DNA of 64,000 nucleotides, from assembly GCF_964656455.1 (NCBI RefSeq), contig NC_135714.1:123932131-123996130 (forward strand). The letters are read 5' to 3'. This document shows, piece after piece, positions 45,192 to 56,289 of this stretch. Below the pieces are notes generated by a model. That model worked only from the letters and a program-made list of their open reading frames with translations, did not search any database and was not told the origin of the DNA. The stretch is from Halichoerus grypus. Lineage: Eukaryota > Chordata > Mammalia > Carnivora > Phocidae. How positions within the stretch are numbered: position 1 is the first letter of the stretch; the number at the start of each line of letters is the position of its first letter. Position numbers and translations under genes: made by a program.

Positions 45192-45255
45192 GAATTCGCA
45201 GTGGCAGTATCGTAGCCAATGAGGCTTACCCAAGGCGTGATTATTGCTAATTGAA
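45192..45255 (+). pseudogene. U4 snRNA-derived fragment (5' ~62 nt only)
   Basis: From 'cgcagtggcagtatcgtagc' through 'caatgaggcttacccaaggc' to 'gattattgctaattgaa' the sequence follows the 5' end of U4 snRNA (about positions 8-65) with a few changes. U4 pairs with U6 in the spliceosome; this part spans the U6-interaction stems and the 5' stem-loop. The 3' half (central region, Sm site and 3' stem-loop) is missing, so it cannot make a U4 snRNP. No snRNA promoter elements are evident. It is a truncated retrocopy. The 'ttgaatt' on both sides may be a short target duplication or chance. Confidence 0.85.
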
Positions 45256-45259
45256 TTTG

Positions 45260-45555
45260 CATTTGTATTGCTTTTGCCTTATGCTGAAAGTCTTGGTTTG
45301 CAACAATGTTAAAATAATTATTTTTATTACAATTTCGGAATAAAAATGCCAAATATTATCACTAACAATATGACTTATGAAAATAGTTTGATTTTTTTTT
45401 AGTTATTTTTGTCCTTAGATTATATCCCACTAAGTATTTACAGTCAGATTACTGTATTTGTTGTCATTTGAAATATTTCCTCTCTTTATGCCACAGGCTT
45501 GATTCACAGTTAGGCTCATTTGTTCATTTTGATTTTAGTTTTTTATTGTTTCTTT
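45260..45555. other. single-copy AT-rich DNA, no gene seen
   Basis: Nothing recognised. Confidence 0.4.
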
Positions 45556-45559
45556 TTAA

Positions 45560-45965
45560 AAAATGTCTTTGCTTTATAGTTAGGCAAAACATTCCCATGG
45601 TTCCAAAGTCAAATCTAAAAACATGGTATATTCAGTGAAATCTAGTTTCTATTCTCATTTTCACCACTTTATTCTCTCCCCTATATATAATTTTTTTTAA
45701 AGTTTTGGTTTAGTCTTTCATTTTTGTTTTGTTATTAGCAAATATATATAGATATATATTCATATCCTTCCACTTTCTTAAAACAGATAACATACCTACA
45801 TTGATGAAAACTATACATACTTTTCTCCACCTTACTTTGTTCACTTAACAATATATCCTGCAGATACATTCATGCAGCATATAGAAAATAATCTTAATTC
45901 CTTATTACAGTTCCAGAGTACTCCAGTGTGTTCATTCAACTAGTTCTCTAGGAATGGATATTAGC
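45560..45965 (-). repeat. old L1 LINE 3' fragment, antisense
   Basis: 'ggttccaaagtcaaatctaa', 'tttagtctttcatttttg', 'ccttactttgttcacttaac', 'cagatacattcatgcagcat' and 'tactccagtgtgttcattca' are the antisense of an old L1 3' UTR. Confidence 0.6.
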
Positions 45966-45999
45966 ATCATGGCCAGCTTTCCCAAAGCCAAAGCTTTTG

Positions 46000-46510
46000 A
46001 GAGTGAACAAATGATGAATAGTGTCTAGTGAATCTGAACCATCCAGCAGAAGACAGACAAACATTCATTGGATTTGGCAATATGAAGGTCAAGGAAATCT
46101 TAAGCAGGGCTAGGTTGTATATACACAACTTTCCCAGCAGTATGCAGTGGCCCTAGCTTAGCAAGAATAGTTTGGATGACCTAGTGCAAACTGAAATCAG
46201 GTTATAGTGGGTCACAGTGTGAATGGGATCTAAGAAAATGGAGATGGCAGGAAGTATAAACCGCTCTCTCAGGAAGTTTGGACAAGAAGGGACACAGAAT
46301 AGATAGAGAAATAAATAGAGAAATATTGGGGAAGAAGAGTGGATTTATCTTAGTGGCTCTTTTTTGTATGTTTATGAATGGTTGTGTAGATGTGTTTCTA
46401 GAATGGAAGATATTAGAAGCACATTTATTGTTTGGGGGAAGAGGCCATAAAGAGGAAAAGTTAACACAAGAAGGAAAAAAAGGAGTTGCTGGTGGAGAAA
46501 CTCTGTAATT
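46000..46510 (-). repeat. probable L2 LINE, antisense
   Basis: 'cattggatttggcaatatga' and 'aggtcaaggaaatctta' match antisense L2 ('...ggatttggcaatgtggaggtcattggtgac...'). The rest is diverged purine-rich text. Confidence 0.5.
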
Positions 46511-46598
46511 CTTTATTTTTGAAGAGAAGACTCAAGGTTGTTTAGAGTGTGGTTGGAAAATATAAATGTGTGACAAGCAATATATATATCTGTATATC

Positions 46599-46642
<44 letters not shown>
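46599..46642 (+). repeat. (CTAT)n microsatellite, about 11 units
   Basis: A pure tetranucleotide tract flanked by TA-rich text; likely length-variable. Confidence 0.9.
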
Positions 46643-46779
46643 CCTATATCTATATACATATGCCTATCTCCTAAAATTTACAAGAACTCAAGTCACCATG
46701 AAAAGATAACTTTCCCTGGCCCAATCTTCGTCCTCCTGAAACTTATAGTAAATGAGGTGTTTATCCTTACTGCAGCATT

Positions 46780-47540
46780 CTCCCCTCTTTTGTCCATCGC
46801 CATCACTAACCCCTAGTCCAATCTACCATTTTCTCTTGTGACCACTGTAGAAGCCTCCTCCCTGGGCTACCTGATTTCACTTTGGATTCTTCTGTTGTTC
46901 TCATTTTTCTACAGAGAAGCCAGGAAAATGTAACCCAAATCCTGTGTCTTCCCTGCTTAAAACTATTCAATGACTATTTCCTGTCACACTTCAAATAAAA
47001 TCCAAAGTCGTTATGAGGGGCTCCAAATGACCTATAATTTCTTCAGCTTCCTTCTCGTTGTCCACATCTCACCTCAAAGTTCTCCCCTCAGGTAGGCCCT
47101 CTCTGGCCACCCTATCTAAAGTAGAACCCTGGGACGCCTGGGTGTCTCATTCTGCCTTTGGCTCAGGTCATGATCCCAGGGTCCTGGGATCCAGCCCCGC
47201 ATCGGGCTCCCTGCTCGGCAGGAGCCTACTTCTCCCACCACTGCCTGCCGTTCCCCCAGCTTGTGCTCTCTTTCTCTGTCAAATAAATAAATAAAATCTT
47301 TAAAAAAAAAAAGTAGAACCCTGACCACTCCCTGAAGCTACTGTCACACTGCCCTGTTTTATGTCCTCAAAGCTTAGATGATCACATCTTAACTTACTTA
47401 GTCTTCCCTGTTCATTGTCTGTCTCCCCAATTAAAACATGTGCCAACCCAGAGTAAAAGCTGCTGTTCTTCAGAGTGCCTAAAACTGTACTGCCACATAG
47501 TAGGCACTCAACAAACATTTCCTGACTGAATTAATATTGT
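46780..47540 (+). repeat. L2 LINE 3' end, sense, long copy
   Basis: 'tctcttgtgaccactgtaga', 'agcctcctccctgggctacc', 'cctgcttaaaactattcaat', 'ggccctctctggccacccta', then after the SINE 'ccctgttttatgtcctcaaa', 'cattgtctgtctccccaatt' and 'cacatagtaggcactcaaca'. The best-kept sense L2 in the window. Confidence 0.8.
47132..47309 (+). mobile_element. CAN-SINE with a head deletion, inside an L2
   Basis: 'ggacgcctgggtgtctcatt' then directly 'ctgcctttggctcaggtcat': about 20 bp of the tRNA-like head are lost. The duplication aaagtagaaccctg is exact (47,118-47,131 and 47,310-47,323). Confidence 0.94.
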
Positions 47541-47544
47541 TCTT

Positions 47545-49415
47545 TGGCTTTTGCCAGGACCCTCTATAGTCATCTTCCCATCTTTTACTTATTATTTTCT
47601 CTCCTTTGGTTTTGCACAAGGCATTTTAACTCAGCAGTTATGGCTTTGGGGGTCCATCCAACTGCAAAAACTTCGAAATGGATAAAATTTGAGTTTGAAC
47701 TCCTGAAAAACAAAATGCAAACTTTAGGGGACTTTATTTAGGCAGAGTGGTGTATTTCTGTGATAAACGGGGAAGAAAAAAACAAACCAACCAACAACCA
47801 AAACGTGATCACTTTGTCTCAGGTGGAAAAGGGCAACATTGGGCTTCTTTTGAAGGATGAGCTAACTGGGTATATGCAGAGGAGAAGATACAGAGTGAAG
47901 TAATCCTCTAGGAAACTAGAAGAGCATTCTGTGAGGGAATGACCTTTTTGATCCACAGCTGTGCAAGTAAATTGCAGCCTGTGGGCTGTTCCACTCTGCT
48001 GATGCCTGAGACTTTCCAGTTTGGAGGTAAAATATTAGCAAGCTAATTTGGCCACAAGTCTATGGCTAAATGTTGCAATACACTTTGTAATTAAGAAAGA
48101 TCATATTTTGAGTTCCATCTGTCTGACTTCTGGGTTTGGTTCTGGTTTGTCTCCACACTCAGGACAGGAAGCAAATGTTATTTATTGACCATCCTCCGAA
48201 AAATCCTGGACAGAGCTCAAACGTGGTTTGGTCAGTTGGATACCCGAGGCTTCTAGATTGATCGCTACTGATCAGTGTTTTTATTTTCAAATAAGGATCA
48301 TCATCTCAACTGTGGCATTTGGATAACATTAGCTACAGTAAATCCTACAAGGCAAGATTTTTAAAAGAAAAACCTTTTAAACAACAACAACATAAAGCCC
48401 CCACCTACTATCTTCAATTATATAATGGACTTTAAAGGTGACAAAACAACACTAAAAATTTCTGTCCTAAAATGTACTATCCAGAGAAATAAAAACTTAA
48501 AGGAAACTTTAATGTAAAATTTCAAAGGCTTCTTCTTGTCCATTTATCACAATAATAGAAAAAGAAAAATCTAAGATACATTTTACAACTCTAATTCACA
48601 TGTGACTTTGTTTCTGGTGCTCATTTCTAAATAACCTAAATTCTATTCTAGAGGCAAGAGCCCTAGGGTAGGGTCATGTTCACAAGCCCTTGAGATTTTC
48701 TTCTCGTTTTTGGCTCAGCTCCTGAAATCGTTCTTCTTATTGCCTCCTTCAAACCAAAAGGAAGACATTCTTTGTCCCTATCAGTGTTGTGTTTTTAAGT
48801 GCCTGTTTGTGTTCAAAAGAAAAGCAGAAAAGACCTACCTGGGGAGTCTCTTCTTTAAGAGTGAAAAACTATTGATTCTTCCTCATAACCAGCAGGAGAA
48901 AATGTTCCACTTTACCACTTTACTCTCTTCCCAGGAATACATTTTGGAAGAAGAAATTATTTTAAATGATTTTTTGATACCTCGATGAAGTTATACCTTA
49001 GCTTAGAAAAGCTGCTCTGTCTTAGGCAGGGCCTGATCCCACACTTGCCTCAAATACAAACAGAGGGGCTGTTTCTGCATGTGTTTCTGCACAGCTTACC
49101 AGAACAGACTATTTTTTTACGCAAAACCTTTTCAAGTTCCTGAAGAGACATTTACAATATTTTCATGCCATCCCTGACTGACTACCAAAGAACAACTTGT
49201 ACGTTCTCTGAGGAAATATCAAAACACAATGTAAGTGCACATGCCCAACATTTCTATAGAATAAAGAGAGGGCGATTATTAATATACCAAGAACTTCAAA
49301 AGATTGCCTGCCTAAGTGTTCACAAGTCTTAGCCATTCTAGTCGGAAATAAATGACAAATACAATAAGGCAAAATAAAAAACTTTCTGGGACTCCTAGTC
49401 ACCTATCCAATATTC
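47545..49415. other. single-copy DNA, no gene seen
   Basis: About 1.9 kb without a recognised transposon, exon or RNA. Confidence 0.4.
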
Positions 49416-49640
49416 AGTGGTGTGCTGATAAATGTTTGACAACTGGCTTTTTTTTTTTTTAAAGGCCTTAATTTGTGGCGTTTGCCAATTTTTGTGGTGT
49501 AAAGGCTCCCACTGTGACCAATTTCAGGCTATCGTGGTGTTTAACAACCGGCTTGTTAAAACAAAAACAAAACAAACAAACAAAAAACAGCTGAAAATTT
49601 AACCATCAGCTCTCATAAGCCAGTACGAACCATGTGGAGC
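49416..49640. repeat. possible non-autonomous DNA transposon remnant
   Basis: 'cagtggtgtgctgataaatg' and 'tgacaactggc' at the left, with the related phrase 'gtgtttaacaaccggcttgt' further in and an (AAAC)n stretch, look like an old MER-type repeat. I could not define both ends. Confidence 0.35.
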
Positions 49641-49659
49641 ACATCATTGCATTCATTCT

Positions 49660-50160
49660 TCTCCTTCTTCATCACTAGCAGAAATACCATCTGTTGTGGC
49701 AGTTTTCTAGGATTAAAAACAAAAGATGACATTTCCCAGCCATCTTGGCAAACAGAGGGGGCCATATGACAATATTTACTAATGAGAAGTAAGCAGGTGT
49801 CCTGGTCGTAGTGATGGCCCTACCGCAGATGGTGGTGGTAGTGTGTGTTCCTTAAAGGGGCTCCGGCCTCAGTTTACCCTTTTTGTCCTTGTCCTTTTCT
49901 TTTTCCAGCCTGGAATGCAGACATGATGACTAGAGCCGCAGCAACCATTTAATAATCAACAACAAGGGAGAGGACAAGGAAATCACAGAGATCTCGGCCC
50001 AGACATCTTTGAGTTGCCTTCCCACCTCTGGAATTCCTATTTCTGATCTTCTTTTTGCAAGAGATAAAGTAAATTTATTTATTGCTTAAGCCACTGACGT
50101 TTAGCTTTCGTGTTAAAGGCAGCCAAATCTAGCCTTTGAACTTGGGCAAACTTGCCAGTG
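49660..50160 (+). mobile_element. possible LTR-type repeat, diverged
   Basis: 'tgacatttcccagccatctt', 'agggggccatatgacaatat', 'ctggaatgcagacatgatga' and 'attgcttaagccactgacgt' then 'ggcagccaaa' follow the order of LTR repeats of the type seen at 24,330. No internal region. Confidence 0.4.
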
Positions 50161-50384
50161 GATGCGGGCTTAGTGAAGAGAAATCGTTACCAGAAGCAAA
50201 ACTATTTAAGATTTTTTTTTTTTTTGAATTCGGGTATTCGTTAAAACTTAAAAACTGACCAGTCCACTAAATATTTTGTCGGTATGAGTCCATCTAAAAC
50301 ACTTGACTTCAGAGGCAGGAATCGCGCCCAGCCTACTGACTACCTTTGTCGAACACACACAATATACCAGATACCAAGCCCGCT

Positions 50385-50590
50385 GGAGGAATTACATGCT
50401 GTGTGACTTAGACAAGGCGCTTCACATCATGCTGCTTCATTTTCTTCATCTGTAAAATGGAGATAACATGATACCTATATCACTGGGTTGTTCTGAAGGA
50501 TAAAGGAGTTAATAACATGTATGTAAGGTGCTCGAAACAATGCCTGGAAAATTGGAAACACTAAATATGTATTAGCTATTACCGTTATCA
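50385..50590 (+). repeat. MIR SINE
   Basis: 'gctgtgtgacttagacaagg', 'tcttcatctgtaaaatggag', 'ataacatgatacctatatca' and 'gtgctcgaaacaatgcctgg': clear MIR, missing the head. Confidence 0.8.
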
Positions 50591-50599
50591 CTATGGTTC

Positions 50600-51029
50600 C
50601 CCACAAAGCCTATTCAGTAGGCGCTGGTACTACCAGCGGATGAGGATAGTGGCATCTATCTCATAGCGAAGCTCTCAGACTGTAAGATGATGCCTCTCAG
50701 GTGTTTACATTGTTCCAGGTAAATGCCCGGTAAACTCTAGCTATTATGAATTTGATATATAACAGCAGTGGAATGTGGCCCTTTTCATGAGATTTGTGCC
50801 AAAATATTGTGTCAGTGAGGAGGGAAAAAAAACTAGCCGTTTGTGGGAGAAAAGACTAGTCATTATTCATCCAACTCTACAATGTATTGTGTGGCCTCAT
50901 GATATGTATGTAGTTAATGAGTCGAAGGATGAGTGTTATGTGACATGCGACACATAGCTACCGAGAGCATGGGGCACAGCGCGAGGAAGGGAGCAGAGAA
51001 GGCCTTGGGGATGAAGCTTTGGTATGGAG
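50600..51029. other. single-copy DNA, no gene seen
   Basis: Nothing recognised. Confidence 0.4.
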
Positions 51030-51170
51030 AAGAGATTACTCTGGATTAGGAGGCCCAGGATTGGACTTGATTCTACCATTTACTAGTTTTTTGACCTTGG
51101 GCAAATTACGGAACTTCGCTAGACTTCACTTCCTTCATTTGTTAAGATGAAGATTTTGAGATCAATAAAC
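51030..51170 (+). repeat. MIR SINE
   Basis: 'ggattaggaggcccaggatt' (reduced head), 'ttgaccttgggcaaattacg' and 'cacttccttcatttgttaag' follow the MIR order. Confidence 0.7.
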
Positions 51171-51194
51171 CCATCCATCCCAGCTTTAAGAAGT

Positions 51195-51222
51195 ATTTTT
51201 GTTTGTTTGTTTGTTTGTTTAA
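51195..51222 (+). repeat. (GTTT)n short tandem tract
   Basis: Pure GTTT units directly downstream of the MIR. Confidence 0.85.
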
Positions 51223-51289
51223 TGGCTAGGAGATGATGTTGGACCTTAAAGAACAGGAGGAATTTTGAAAACTGGAGATGCTGGGATCA

Positions 51290-51820
51290 TATAGCAGTAT
51301 GAACAAAAAAAAATTGGAAGAATACCATTGCAAATTTGCCTGTGTTTCTGTGGGAGAATGAAGGAGACCAGGCAGGAAAATGTGGGTCTGGGTCATACTT
51401 CAAGGGACCTTGGGTACCAGGCCTCAGAGTTAGAAGTCTATTGGGAGGCACTGCTGACCCATTGAACTTCTTGATCAGGGGAATAACATGGACAAACAAC
51501 TCCTTGTGGGAGATTATTCAGCAATTAGAATGATACAAGGGTCACTGGAGGCATGGAGGAGAGTCTGAGGGCCACTGTAGAGGTCTAGGCACAAGATCCA
51601 AGTACCTGGGGGCAATGGGAAAGGAAGGACGTGAGATCATTTGGAGAAAGATGTGAACATCTTAGGGAAAGAATGAACCCATGGAAACTTCTCCCCATAT
51701 GATTACCTGGCAAGAAGTAGATGTGACAAGTCAGCAGTTTAGTGTGGGGGCACAAACTTGGGTCTGAACATTTGTTAGAAATATCAGTTGGAATAATAGG
51801 TAGCAAACTCATAAAATTGG
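51290..51820 (-). repeat. L2 LINE, antisense
   Basis: 'acttcttgatcaggggaata', 'acatggacaaacaactcctt', 'gccactgtagaggtctaggc' fit antisense L2 ('ttttaagcaggggagtgacatg', '...tattgcagtagtccaggc'). Diverged. Confidence 0.55.
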
Positions 51821-52191
51821 GGTCAATCTTTGTTAATAATGGTCAAATTAATAGAGATCAGGTAAGCAGAAAATGCTGTCTCTGTATTATATTTTAGGAG
51901 TTCAGTAGCATTAATATTCACTGGGAGGTTCTGGGGAATAACAGCATTGAAGTTCTGTGCAGCAGGCAAATGGAGGAAGAAATAGTCTTCCAGGGCCTGT
52001 GTCTAGATGCTGTAAACACTGTCCTGCCTGACCCCTGCCTGGAAATGGGGTCCCAGAGAATAATTCTGCTACGCAAAGATTATAGAACATTGCACAAACT
52101 TCAGAAACTGTGGGAATTCCTATAAAATTCTGTCACAATAATAATTACTATAAAATGTTCACACAGAACTTGTAGCGTACAGACTGTTAAG
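51821..52191. other. single-copy DNA, no gene seen
   Basis: Nothing recognised. Confidence 0.4.
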
Positions 52192-52202
52192 AAACTCTTA
52201 GA

Positions 52203-52421
52203 GGGGCGCCTCGGTGGCTCAGTTAGTTAAGCGTCTGCCCTCAGCTCAGGTCATGATCCCGGAGTCCCGGGATTGAGCCCCACGTCAGGCTCCCTGCTCA
52301 GTGGGGAGTCTGCTTCTTCTTCTGCCCCTCACTCCACTCATGCTCTCTCTCTCAATCTCTCTCTCTCAAATAAATAATAAATAAAATCTTTAAAAAAAAA
52401 AAAAGATGTTTTTTAAAAAAC
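52203..52421 (+). mobile_element. CAN-SINE, last one before the promoter region
   Basis: Head 'ggggcgcctcggtggctcag', CT-rich middle, an AATAAA/poly-A tail and then an extra 'gatgttttttaaaaaac' before the duplication. The duplication aaactcttaga is exact (52,192-52,202 and 52,422-52,432). No other CAN-SINE follows to 64,000. Confidence 0.94.
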
Positions 52422-52639
52422 AAACTCTTAGAAAAAGGGCTAACAACTTTTTTGCAAATTCTTAGCATTTATAATTAGAAATTTTAAATTAGAAGTTTAA
52501 ATACACTTAAATAAGTAATAAATTAGAAATTCAGACTTGGGAGCGAAGGCAATCATGAGAAAGAAGCCCTACCGCGAAGTATGCCCTATTTTAAGAAAAA
52601 CACCAATTGGAATTTTTACCACAGTTCAATTAGATATTT

Positions 52640-52790
52640 ATTCTTTCAGCAAATATTTGGGTGTCTCCTGTGATAGCTCTGTGTAAACTTTGGGCATGCA
52701 GAGGGGAAACAAGTAGACACAGTTCCCACCCTCATATTACTTAGAAGGCAGGTAGGGTCTTCCCACAGATATACAAAACAGCATGCCTAA
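52640..52790 (-). repeat. L2 LINE 3'-end fragment, antisense
   Basis: 'ttctttcagcaaatatttgg' and 'cagttcccaccctcatatta' with 'cttagaaggcaggtag' match the reversed L2 3' end. Confidence 0.5.
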
Positions 52791-53199
52791 ACACATTCCT
52801 AATCACAAGCAGCCAAAAACTCTCTGGAGGAAAAGGTGTGATGAGAGAATAGAGGGATTTCAACATCAAAAATTCATAATTTGCACTCTTCCCCCAACTC
52901 TAGTTATCACTGGAACATTCCTGTTTAATGTCTGGAATACCGCACCAGTGATCCTTGGTGGGCTCACTCCAGGGAAATTGATTCATTTAAATTCACTTAA
53001 GGAGCTGTTACACAAATCCTACATTACATTTATTTTTCTATTGAGTAGAACCATCTCTTAAAATAAATTCCTGGGTTCATATTTTGAATATTTAATATTT
53101 GCAGCCAATTTTAAGGGCTTGCCTTATTATAAATGATTAGTGGTTGTTTTTTGTTTTTGTTTTTTAAACAAAGTAGCTCAATAGCATTATTAGTTTGTC
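52791..53199. other. single-copy DNA, no gene seen
   Basis: Nothing recognised. Confidence 0.4.
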
Positions 53200-54290
53200 T
53201 TCAGTTCCTTGATACCTCCTTTTCTTTGAAGAACTTGTCCTTCTCCCTGCCTTAGCCACCCACTTTCTCTGGTCACACTGCTAGATCCTGGCATTTCCCC
53301 AAACTTCCCCAGCTCCATAATTTCAAGCATCCCATTCTCAGACTGTTCCCAGCATTTGGGAGTGGGTCCCAACTCGGGCAATCCTTGGACTCCATGGGAC
53401 CTTCAATCCATTGATCCTATCACCTTTCCTTTGTTCTCTACTCCTTTATGTCCTCACCTCCCTCCTTCCCACAGCCCGCCACAGTCACTCCTCTGCCCAC
53501 ACCCTCTGCTCTCTGACCCTCTTTCCCTTCATCACACCCACCTGCAAAACCCTAGCGCTGTCCCCTTAGGCCGACATGGCTGGAGAAAAATCCACAGCCC
53601 TGCTGACTGGTCTTGCTTTAAATTCATGACCACTAACCTCAAATAGGCACTTAATAGCACTGCCTGGCAATCCTACCGCATTTGCCTTGTTCATTTGCTC
53701 TCAAACTCTCCCAGAAGATAACTCTTTCATATCTGCTTCTCTCTCTCCCAACCTCCGTAGTGTCTCCCACCCTCACCATTCTCGGGAAGTAGGGGCCGTG
53801 GCTACTTCACCAAGATAAGAGAAGCAGTAGAAGAGAATTTCCCTATGTTCCCGCCTCTGCAGCCACGGGCGCGGGTGCACCTGGACCCACACACTCTCTT
53901 CCCTCCTGTGCCTAGCTTCTCCCTGTGTCAGTGACCTGGCCTCCTGGCTTTTCGGCAAATGGGTTAAGTAGACTCAGGTTCAGGGGCTCTGCACTTGCTC
54001 TTCACTCTGCTTGGGAGTTCGGAGACCCTCCTCCTAGATCAGTGGCATGCCCCCTCTCTTCCTCCAAGACCTCTTATTCGGGAGCTTTACCCTACCCCTA
54101 TAGAAATAGCAACCTCCCCCATTCCCAATCCTTTCTACCTTGCCTCTTCCATCCCATGTACCACCCACTACCTAGCATATTTGTGTATTTATTCATTATT
54201 TGTCTTCTTTGATGAGAGCAGGGATTTTTATCTGTGTAGTTTGCCACTATATGCCCTGTAATTAGAACAGTGCTCCACTCATTCGTTCGT
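53200..54290 (+). repeat. probable L2-type LINE, sense, CT-rich
   Basis: Long pyrimidine-rich text that ends as an L2 3' end: 'gatgagagcagggattttta' then 'ccctgtaattagaacagtgc' and TTCA units. The upstream C/T-rich portion is compatible with more 5' LINE sequence but is too diverged to place. Reading frames in it (for example 53,356-53,646) are proline/serine-rich by composition only. Confidence 0.45.
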
Positions 54291-54308
54291 TCATTCATTC
54301 ATTCATTC
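54281..54308 (+). repeat. (ATTC)n/(GTTC)n tract at a tail-to-tail L2 junction
   Basis: 'cattcgttcgttcattcatt' and further TTCA units mark where a sense L2 3' end meets the 3' end of an antisense L2. Confidence 0.8.
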
Positions 54309-54790
54309 AACAGGTGTTTAATAAGCTCCTACAGGGTGCTAGATACTACTCTAGGCTCTGGGAGAATAACAATGAACAGAACAGACTAAAAGTCCTGCTC
54401 TTTTGGCTAAGAAGGTAGTTAGGTAGTGATAGGGAAAGAGGGTTATAAAATACGTGTGTTTGGGAGGGGTGGGTAGAATTTTAGATAGAGTGGCCAGGGT
54501 AGGCCTCATTGAGAGTGGAACACTTGGGTGAAGACCTGCGGGAGGTGAGGGAGGGGAGGAGACAGCTAGTGTGGAGGCCCTGAGGTGGGACTGTGCCCAG
54601 GTTGCTCCAGGACTTATGAGGAGGAGGCCAGTCTGACTTGAGGAAGTAGGCAAGGGAGAGAGGTAGGAGACCAGGTGAGAATGGGAAAGGAAGAGTCGGG
54701 AGGGCAGAGCAGGTAGGGTTTTGTATACATTGTGAGAACTCTTGTTTTGAATGAAATGGGGAGCCAAGGGAAGATTTTTTCATACAATGA
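54295..54790 (-). repeat. L2 LINE 3' end, antisense
   Basis: 'tcattcaacaggtgtttaat', 'gctagatactactctaggct', 'gatagagtggccagggtagg', 'cctcattgagagtggaacac', 'gaggccctgaggtgggactg' and 'gcaggtagggttttgtatac' give a well-kept antisense L2. Confidence 0.75.
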
Positions 54791-55105
54791 TATTAATACA
54801 CGAGCCATATTCAAGCTTTGACAATTGTCCCAATAATGTCCTTTTAAAAAAAGTATCCAAGTTTTTATTACCATTTAAAGAAATAACTTGACAAAGGGCA
54901 AAATCAAATTGCAAAGCATGTATAGTATTCATAATTATCATTTGTGGCTACTAGGACTGCTCTAAGAAAGGTCATGTGTAGGTTAAAATGTAATAATTTT
55001 ATAATTTTTATAACATAAAAAAATAAGTGTTATCATGTCATTTTATAACTTCCCCCACAGTCCTGGATCCAATCAAGGATCACACACTGCGTTTAGTTGT
55101 CATGT
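54791..55105. other. single-copy AT-rich DNA, no gene seen
   Basis: Nothing recognised. Confidence 0.4.
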
Positions 55106-55107
55106 CT

Positions 55108-55510
55108 TTTTTAAACAGCTTTATTGAAATAAAATTCACATACCATATAATTTACCCATTTAAAGTGTACGATTCAATGGCTTTTAGTATATCCACAGAG
55201 TTGTGTAACTACCATCACAGAATAATTTTAGAACACTTTTTTTTATCCCCAAAAAGAAACTCTGTAACCTTTAGCTATCACTCCTCCCCAACTTCCCTAC
55301 TGCCCCAAACACAGGCAACCACCATTCTACTTTCTGTCTCTATAGACAGGCCTCTTCTGGAAATTCATATAAATGAAAGCATCCAATACGTGGTCTCTGT
55401 GTCTGGCTTCTTTCATGTAGCATAATGTTTTCAAGGTTCATTCGTGCAGCATGTGTCAGTATTTCATTCTTTTTAATGACTGAATAATGTTCCATTGTGT
55501 ATATAGCACA
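55108..55510 (-). repeat. old L1 LINE 3' fragment, antisense
   Basis: 'aacagctttattgaaataaa', 'attcacataccatataattt', 'acccatttaaagtgtacgat', 'cataaatgaaagcatc'-like text and 'tgactgaataatgttccatt' are a clear antisense L1 3' end. Confidence 0.8.
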
Positions 55511-55514
55511 TTCT

Positions 55515-55690
55515 ATTTATCAGGGAAGGGTTTTGAGCAGAGGAGTGACCTGATCTGAGTGGCATTTCACAAGGCTCACTCCAGCTGTTGTTCCAAGGAG
55601 CAGAGAATGATGAACTGTGTCAAATGATGCTTTTAGGGAAAATAAGATGAGGCCCAAGATTCGACCAGTAAGTGCTCAAATAGTTTAACG
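55515..55690 (-). repeat. L2 LINE fragment, antisense
   Basis: 'agggttttgagcagaggagt', 'gacctgatctgagtggcatt' and 'cactccagctgttgttccaa' fit antisense L2. Confidence 0.6.
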
Positions 55691-55699
55691 AAGAAATTA

Positions 55700-56240
55700 A
55701 CTGAAATATTCCGATCTATAGTTTATAAATGGTATTTTATGTGTTTTATGGGATTTGTTGCATTTCCTTTGAATAATTAAACATGAAATGCAGAAATAAA
55801 TTAAGAAATAAGAATTTAAAATAGAATGTGGGCATGTAAAGGTCCATGAACAATTGGAGAGTACTATTAACTTACCTCGGTCTTTGATATTTTCTTTATA
55901 TTGATGGTAATGATTCTTTGGGTTCATGAGAAATTTATTCCTCAGAGTAATTATTCCTCTCTAAACATAACTCAACATTATGGTAATTATCCAAGATTTC
56001 ATGCCAGCTTCCAGAGAGCTAGCCAAGGGAAAAATTAATTCTTACAAAAAGATATGTTCAATGTCTATGCAGATTAGATGAGAGCCAGCTTGTTTTTATT
56101 TTAGGGGGTTGGTGTCATATATAAGATAGTAGAAATTGGATCAAAAATTGAGTTCCATTGTGGCATCTGTCATTATTTGGAACAACTAGGTTACCTACTC
56201 GAATCATTAGATACTGAACTGGCACAAAGCACATTTATTG
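55700..56240. other. single-copy AT-rich DNA upstream of the promoter island
   Basis: No exon, RNA or transposon recognised. The AT-rich text gives way to CpG-containing sequence from about 56,290. Confidence 0.4.
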
Positions 56241-56289
56241 ATTCGGGGTTTGGTATAAGCACATGCAATAGTACCAGGCTATCCAATTC

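Noticed and set aside
16028..52421. tRNA genes suggested by tRNA-like heads
   Set aside because: The A/B-box-like text belongs to CAN-SINE and MIR heads, which derive from tRNA. None folds into a full cloverleaf with an acceptor stem as far as I can see.
54400..54420. U2 snRNA-like 'cttttggctaag'
   Set aside because: Only about 12 bases match, inside an antisense L2.
54351..54767. 138-codon minus-strand Ser/Pro/Leu-rich frame
   Set aside because: It is the sense strand of an L2 3' end; the frame is a remnant or chance frame within the repeat.
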